Assembly (NCBI RefSeq): GCF_034497705.1
Contig: NZ_JAXRUV010000005.1
Coordinates: forward strand, 124,001-188,000
Length of the DNA stretch: 64,000 nt
Source: Marinococcus luteus_A
GTDB lineage: Bacteria > Bacillota > Bacilli > Bacillales > Marinococcaceae
Direction of reading: 5' to 3'
A model generated the notes under the pieces. That model saw only the letters and a program-made list of their open reading frames with translations. It made no database searches and was not told the origin of the DNA. The position numbers were made by a program, and so were the translations under genes. Below are positions 60,014 to 64,000 of the stretch, one piece after another (the first letter of the stretch is position 1; each line of letters starts with the position of its first letter).

Positions 60014-61010
60014 ATTCTTCGGACGAAGCCACGGCTTCTTCTATTTCTGTAATCATTTTATCCATCGACTGTAGACCGCCGCCGGAAAGGTACCAGTATT
60101 CCGGATCCAGATAATGAATATTATCATTCTGCGCTGCCTGGGTCTCATTCACAATGTCATTATCGAGAGTTTCCTCAGCTGACTGTTCTTCCCCACCCTG
60201 ACTGACTACCGCACTGCGGTCTATAACGAAGAGGTGTTCTGGATCTTCTTCCGCTAAGTATTCATAGGAAGCACTCTGTCCGTGCGTAGAGGCTTCGATA
60301 TTTTCATCTGCTGCCGGCACGCCGAACACATCGTGAATCAGCCCGAAGCGGGAGCCTTCGCCGTAAACACTCAAAGACCCGTCATTTACAAGCGTCACCA
60401 GGGACTCTCCGGTGTCTTCAGTCGTTTCATTTAAATCTTCAATGCGGGTATGAAGCTCGTCCACCTTTTCCTGCATCTGCTCTTCTTTCTGGAAAACCTC
60501 TCCGATCATTTCCATGTTGCTGTCAAAGGACTCCATATAGTTTTCTGTATCCACCGCTGTATAAACAGTTGGAGCAATTTCGCTCAGTTCATCATAGGCA
60601 TCACTCTGACGCCCTGAAATGATAATAACATCCGGCTCCATTGCGTTAATTGCTTCAAAATCCGGTTCTTTCAAGCTGCCGATATTTTCATATTCATCGC
60701 TGCTGTAATCATCCAGGTATGAAGGAAGCGACTCCTGGGCTACGCCGTTCACGCCTACATTAAGCTCATCCAGTGTTTCAAGCATTTCATAGTTAAACAC
60801 GACGACATTTTCCGGATTTTCCGGTACGGTTGTTTCACCCATTTCGTGCTCTACGGTTATTTCTCCGCCCCCGCTGCTTTCCTCCCCATTTTCTTCACTG
60901 CTGTTTTCACCTTCTGCAGTTGATGACTCAGAATTATCAGCTCCGCATGCAGCAATAAAAGCTGTTCCCAGTATTGCAGTTGACGCAAGCATCCATTTGT
61001 TCTTTTTCAT
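60012..61010 (-). CDS. Siderophore-binding lipoprotein (FatB/YclQ-like)
   Basis: 332 residues. Signal ends GTAFIAAC (Cys22), followed by a long acidic Ser/Glu linker. The class III binding-protein blocks are VVVFNYEMLETLDEL, EAINAMEPDVIIISGRQ and, late, VFGVPAADENIEAS and LFVIDRSAV. It should present an iron-siderophore (the YclQ group takes petrobactin-like catecholates) to the permease. Ligand specificity is inferred. Last gene of the four-gene importer operon, after a 105-base gap. Confidence 0.88.
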   Translation of the reverse strand: MKKNKWMLASTAILGTAFIAACGADNSESSTAEGENSSEENGEESSGGGEITVEHEMGETTVPENPENVVVFNYEMLETLDELNVGVNGVAQESLPSYLDDYSSDEYENIGSLKEPDFEAINAMEPDVIIISGRQSDAYDELSEIAPTVYTAVDTENYMESFDSNMEMIGEVFQKEEQMQEKVDELHTRIEDLNETTEDTGESLVTLVNDGSLSVYGEGSRFGLIHDVFGVPAADENIEASTHGQSASYEYLAEEDPEHLFVIDRSAVVSQGGEEQSAEETLDNDIVNETQAAQNDNIHYLDPEYWYLSGGGLQSMDKMITEIEEAVASSEE

Positions 61011-61114
61011 TTTTCCATTCCCCCTGGATATGTTGTTTTTATATTCCCAGCCTGATGCGCTGTACTCCCTCCTTCTGTTACTCTTTCACCGTATCAACGG
61101 GCTGGCAGCTTGGT

Positions 61115-61873
61115 TTACGTGAAGTAAACACAGATTTTCTGATCGTTAATACGACAGATCGGCATATCCATTTCATAGATATCTGTCAGTACTTCTGATG
61201 CCATCATCTCTTCGGTGGTGCCTTGAGCTACGATATGCCCGTTTTTCAAAGCGACGATGTCATCGGAGTAACAGGAAGCAAAATTAATATCATGAATAAC
61301 CAGAAGCACGGTTTTCCCCATATCTTTCACTAAACGGCGAAGCACTTTCATGATTTGCACGGAGTGCTTCATATCCAGATTGTTCAGTGGCTCGTCGAGC
61401 AGAATGTAGTCGGTGTCCTGGGCAATCACCATCGCAATGAAGGCCCGCTGCCGCTGGCCGCCGCTCAGCTGGTGGATAAAGGAATCCTGCATCGTTTCAA
61501 GCTCCATGTAATCAATAGCCTGATCCACATGCTCCCAGTCTTCTGCACTCAGACGTCCCTGCGAATAAGGAAAACGACCGAAGGAAATTAATTCACGGAC
61601 GGTAAGCCGGGCGTTCATTTCATTGGACTGCTTTAAGATCGCCAGTTTCTTTGCCAGCTCCCGGCTTTTAGTTTTCGTAATATCCTTATCTCCGATTCTC
61701 ACTTCGCCCGCGTCCTTAGCGATTAGGCGGCTGATCATAGCAAGCAGCGTACTTTTCCCCGCCCCATTCGGACCGATAAATGAGGTAATTTGTCCCTGCT
61801 TAATCGTTACGGAAACATCGTCTACGACCGGCGTTTCATCGTATTTTTTTGTTACATTCATTACCTGGACCAT
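61115..61873 (-). CDS. Siderophore ABC transporter ATPase (YclP-like)
   Basis: 252 residues. Walker A GPNGAGKST, signature LSGGQRQRAFIAMVIA, Walker B YILLDEPLNNLD and H-loop LLVIHDINFAS identify an iron-siderophore/B12-type import ATPase. ATG 61873 overlaps the permease end by 13 bases. Confidence 0.94.
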   Translation of the reverse strand: MVQVMNVTKKYDETPVVDDVSVTIKQGQITSFIGPNGAGKSTLLAMISRLIAKDAGEVRIGDKDITKTKSRELAKKLAILKQSNEMNARLTVRELISFGRFPYSQGRLSAEDWEHVDQAIDYMELETMQDSFIHQLSGGQRQRAFIAMVIAQDTDYILLDEPLNNLDMKHSVQIMKVLRRLVKDMGKTVLLVIHDINFASCYSDDIVALKNGHIVAQGTTEEMMASEVLTDIYEMDMPICRINDQKICVYFT

Positions 61874-62817
61874 GCTTTATTCCCCCTTAATAACAGATAG
61901 ATAAAGTAAATGCCTCCGATAAAATTCACAATGACGCTGATCGCTGTGTTAAAGCCAAGCACCCTCTCGACGAGCAGCTGTCCGCCGATCAGAAACGCCA
62001 CAGCTGCAAGCGCAGCAGCAGCAAGCAGCACGCTGTGCCGGTAATCCTTCATCAGCTCATAAGCAACGTTTGCCACGAGCAGGCCTAAAAACGTAATCGG
62101 CCCGACGAGCGCGGTGGCAATGGAAATAAACATGACTACAACGACAAGCAGACGCTTTACCGCGTATTGATATGGCACTCCCAGGTTAACCGCCTGGTCC
62201 TTCCCGAGGGAGAGGACATTTAAATATTTTATGAAGGACAGGGAGTAGATAAACAGCAGTACAAAAGCCGCTGTAGAAATACCGAGAATATTTGTACTCA
62301 CATTGTTAAAGCTTGCAAACATATTGTCCTGAATCGTTAAAAATTCATCTGGTGATATGAGGACTTGTAAAAATGTTGAAATACTGCTGAACAATGTTCC
62401 ACAGACAATTCCGACGAGCAGCAAAAAGAAAATATCCTGCTGCTCCCCCTGAAATAAAAAGTAGTAAAGAATGACAGCAAACCCGAGCATCAAGGCAAGC
62501 GATACGAAAAAGTTCAATGGGCCGTTAATTACAACCGCCGACGTGGAACCGAAAAAGAACACGAGGGCTGTCTGCAGCAAAATATACAATGAATCGAGAC
62601 CTATAATACTAGGTGTCAAAATCCGGTTATTCGTAATCGTTTGAAAAATAACAGTGGAAAAAGCAATCGCACCGCCAGTCATAACCATAGCAAGAAGCTT
62701 CTCTGCCCGGTGCTCCAGAACGTAATCCCAGTTGCCCCCAGCGTCTGTAAACATAAAGATAACCGCGAGAACAAGCGACAAAACAGCCAGTCCTATTATC
62801 TTCCAATTAAAACGCAT
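61861..62817 (-). CDS. Siderophore ABC transporter permease (YclO-like)
   Basis: 318 residues with about nine hydrophobic segments of the FecCD/BtuC family: GGAIAFSTVIFQTITNNRILTPSIIG is the characteristic early motif (split by loop), and VGPITFLGLLVANVAYELM near the C-terminus. Forms a heterodimer with the upstream permease, which it overlaps by 11 bases. Confidence 0.93.
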   Translation of the reverse strand: MRFNWKIIGLAVLSLVLAVIFMFTDAGGNWDYVLEHRAEKLLAMVMTGGAIAFSTVIFQTITNNRILTPSIIGLDSLYILLQTALVFFFGSTSAVVINGPLNFFVSLALMLGFAVILYYFLFQGEQQDIFFLLLVGIVCGTLFSSISTFLQVLISPDEFLTIQDNMFASFNNVSTNILGISTAAFVLLFIYSLSFIKYLNVLSLGKDQAVNLGVPYQYAVKRLLVVVVMFISIATALVGPITFLGLLVANVAYELMKDYRHSVLLAAAALAAVAFLIGGQLLVERVLGFNTAISVIVNFIGGIYFIYLLLRGNKAWSR

Positions 62818-63775
62818 ATTTCTTCCTCCTCATCAGCATATAGAGGAACAAGAAACTGCCAAGAACACCTACAGTTAAACCGATAGGAACCTCATAAGGA
62901 AAAACAATCAGACGCCCAAAAATATCACAGACGAGTACAAACACTGCTCCAAGCAGCGCAGTGTGAATCAGCGTTTTCTGCAGATTATCCCCCAGGTAGA
63001 TAGCAACAATATTTGGTACCACTAGTCCTAAAAACGGGATGGTTCCCACTGTTAATATAACGACGGCCGTCACAGCGGCGACGATGGTAATGCCCAGATT
63101 GACGACTGTACGGTAATTCAATCCAAGATTCACCGCAAATTCTTCTCCCATGCCGGCAATCGTAAATCGGCCTGCAAATATGTAAGCTATTAAAATAAGC
63201 GGAAGGCTGACATAAAGAAGTTCATACTGACCGTTTACAATTAGTGAAAAATCCCCCTGCAGCCAGGCTGACATGTTTTGCACGACATCATATTTCAAGG
63301 CAAAAAACGTCGTTACGGAGCCTACAATGTTTCCAAACATGAGCCCTACCAATGGAATAAAAATAGGGTCTTTAAATTTCACTCGTTCCAAAATAGTCAT
63401 AAAAATAAACGTACCGATAAGAGCAAATAAAAAAGCTACCCCTGTCCTAAGCAGCGGCGTGGCTCCGCCGAACCAGATCATAGCCACTAAAATACCAAAT
63501 CGGGCCGAATCCATCGTTCCAGCTGTAGTTGGAGAAACAAACCGGTTCCGGCTAAGCTGCTGCATAATCAATCCGCAGATGGCCATGCCCATGCCAGCCA
63601 TAATAATACTAAGAAGCCGCGGTATACGGCTCGATGTCAATGTGCGCCATTCGTCTTCATTTCCTGCCACCAGCCCCTGCACCGACACTGTCTGAACGCC
63701 GATAAACATAGAGCCTGCCGAAAGAAGAATGAGAAGAACAAGTAAGTACCACCACTTCATCTTTAAACACTTCAT
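62807..63775 (-). CDS. Siderophore ABC transporter permease (YclN-like)
   Basis: About 317-322 residues, FecCD family: GMAICGLIMQQLSRNRFVSPTTAGT and GTIPFLGLVVPNIVAI are diagnostic. The start is ATG 63775 or ATG 63760; neither has a strong ribosome site. The frame continues to 63811, but that start would sit against the Fur box and so is unlikely. First gene of the operon. Confidence 0.9.
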   Translation of the reverse strand: MKCLKMKWWYLLVLLILLSAGSMFIGVQTVSVQGLVAGNEDEWRTLTSSRIPRLLSIIMAGMGMAICGLIMQQLSRNRFVSPTTAGTMDSARFGILVAMIWFGGATPLLRTGVAFLFALIGTFIFMTILERVKFKDPIFIPLVGLMFGNIVGSVTTFFALKYDVVQNMSAWLQGDFSLIVNGQYELLYVSLPLILIAYIFAGRFTIAGMGEEFAVNLGLNYRTVVNLGITIVAAVTAVVILTVGTIPFLGLVVPNIVAIYLGDNLQKTLIHTALLGAVFVLVCDIFGRLIVFPYEVPIGLTVGVLGSFLFLYMLMRRKKYAF

Positions 63776-63814
63776 TTCCGGGAATAATTGCGTCGTTCCA
63801 CATCTAATCATTAA

Positions 63815-63829
63815 TGATATTCATTATCA
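63815..63829 (-). promoter_or_regulatory. Fur box of the siderophore importer operon
   Basis: TGATAATGAATATCA (minus strand) matches the Bacillus Fur consensus TGATAATNATTATCA with a single mismatch, 40-55 bases before the candidate starts. Confidence 0.85.
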
Positions 63830-63905
63830 ATTGCTTTTATTATTTTAGCACCACGGTCTTAAATGTCAATGTACATTCTGCTTTTTTCCTAAATTTTTCA
63901 TAAAC

Positions 63906-63941
63906 AAAAAACCGGCCTGCCTGAAAAGGCAGCACCGGCGT
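63906..63941 (-). terminator. Intrinsic terminator of the partial gene at the right edge
   Basis: Minus-strand CCGG-TGC-TGCCT/AGGCA-GG-CCGG hairpin, then TTTTTTG. Confidence 0.8.
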
Positions 63942-63953
63942 TTCATATTCCTG

Positions 63954-64000
63954 TTAAGACGGAAGTGTTACTTTGTCCATGAATGCTGAAAAAGCGTAGG
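63954..64000 (-). CDS. C-terminal end of an unidentified protein (starts beyond the window)
   Basis: A minus-strand frame enters from the right edge and ends at TAA 63954, giving YAFSAFMDKVTLPS as the last residues, followed at once by a terminator. Too little is visible to name it; the terminator is the main support for the frame. Confidence 0.4.
   Translation of the reverse strand, partial: YAFSAFMDKVTLPS

Noticed and set aside
1..64000. Mobile elements, prophage, CRISPR or toxin-antitoxin systems
   Set aside because: No transposase, integrase, regularly spaced repeats or paired toxin-antitoxin genes were seen; the HepT-like gene has no partner.

Overview
The window looks like chromosome from a moderately halophilic or haloalkaliphilic member of the Bacillaceae. 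Gene content and order follow Bacillus subtilis blocks: pgi, yugI, alaT/alaR (yug), yuiD, ndh, yumC (yui/yum), dapF, yuzB, yutJ, yuzD, yutI, thrB/thrC/hom, yutF, yutE, yutD, lipA (yut), yunD, yunF, sufBUSDC, metQIN, gcvH and yusI (yun/yus). Salt adaptation is suggested by ectD (ectoine hydroxylase), by very acidic secreted proteins such as the alkaline phosphatase and the solute-binding lipoproteins, and by several sodium-coupled transporters. The genus cannot be fixed from the sequence alone. I saw no insertion sequence, prophage, rRNA operon or CRISPR array.

Layout. 1-7.3 kb: a truncated membrane-anchored protein, a RibD/DHFR-like reductase, an ANT(6)-like adenylyltransferase, the panBCD operon, three poorly known genes (one with the catalytic triad of HslV/proteasome-type hydrolases), a GDSL lipase-like protein and a 54-residue zinc-ribbon protein. 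7.3-16 kb: tRNA-Ala(GGC) with two related hairpins, pgi, yugI, an NSS transporter, a DUF2254 protein, alaR-alaT, a cysteine hydrolase and luxS. 16-19 kb: a DctPQM TRAP transporter. 19.4-28.1 kb: yuiD, ndh, yumC, a lipoprotein, an IscA-type protein, an arylsulfotransferase-like protein, mqnE, dapF, a small cysteine protein and yuzB. 28.3-30.0 kb: one open frame that joins a TetR repressor to a YutJ-type flavoprotein, behind a strong promoter and a perfect inverted repeat. 30-45.6 kb: alkaline phosphatase, yuzD/yutI, threonine genes, yutF/yutE, glpX, yutD, lipA, an NSS transporter with its 34-residue MetS-like partner, thyA-dfrA, yunD and yunF. 45.6-55.1 kb: the suf operon, a candidate small RNA, a SAM-I riboswitch with metNIQ, gcvH and yusI. 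55.5-64 kb: ectD (markedly GC-rich in its body), ilvD, the bdbD-bdbC thiol oxidation pair and a Fur-box-preceded siderophore ABC importer.

Themes. Fe-S cluster biogenesis (sufCDSUB, an A-type carrier, yutI) sits with users of such clusters (lipA, ilvD, mqnE) and with iron uptake. Respiration is represented by ndh with a Rex-like operator, a futalosine-pathway menaquinone enzyme and the YutJ-like flavoprotein. Methionine and one-carbon metabolism are represented by metNIQ, MetP/MetS-like genes, luxS, thyA, dfrA and gcvH.

The best candidates for something undescribed are the TetR-YutJ fusion with its operator, the orphan HslV-like hydrolase, the covarying hairpin pair next to tRNA-Ala, and a short candidate RNA upstream of suf. 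All calls come from reading the sequence; no database search was run.
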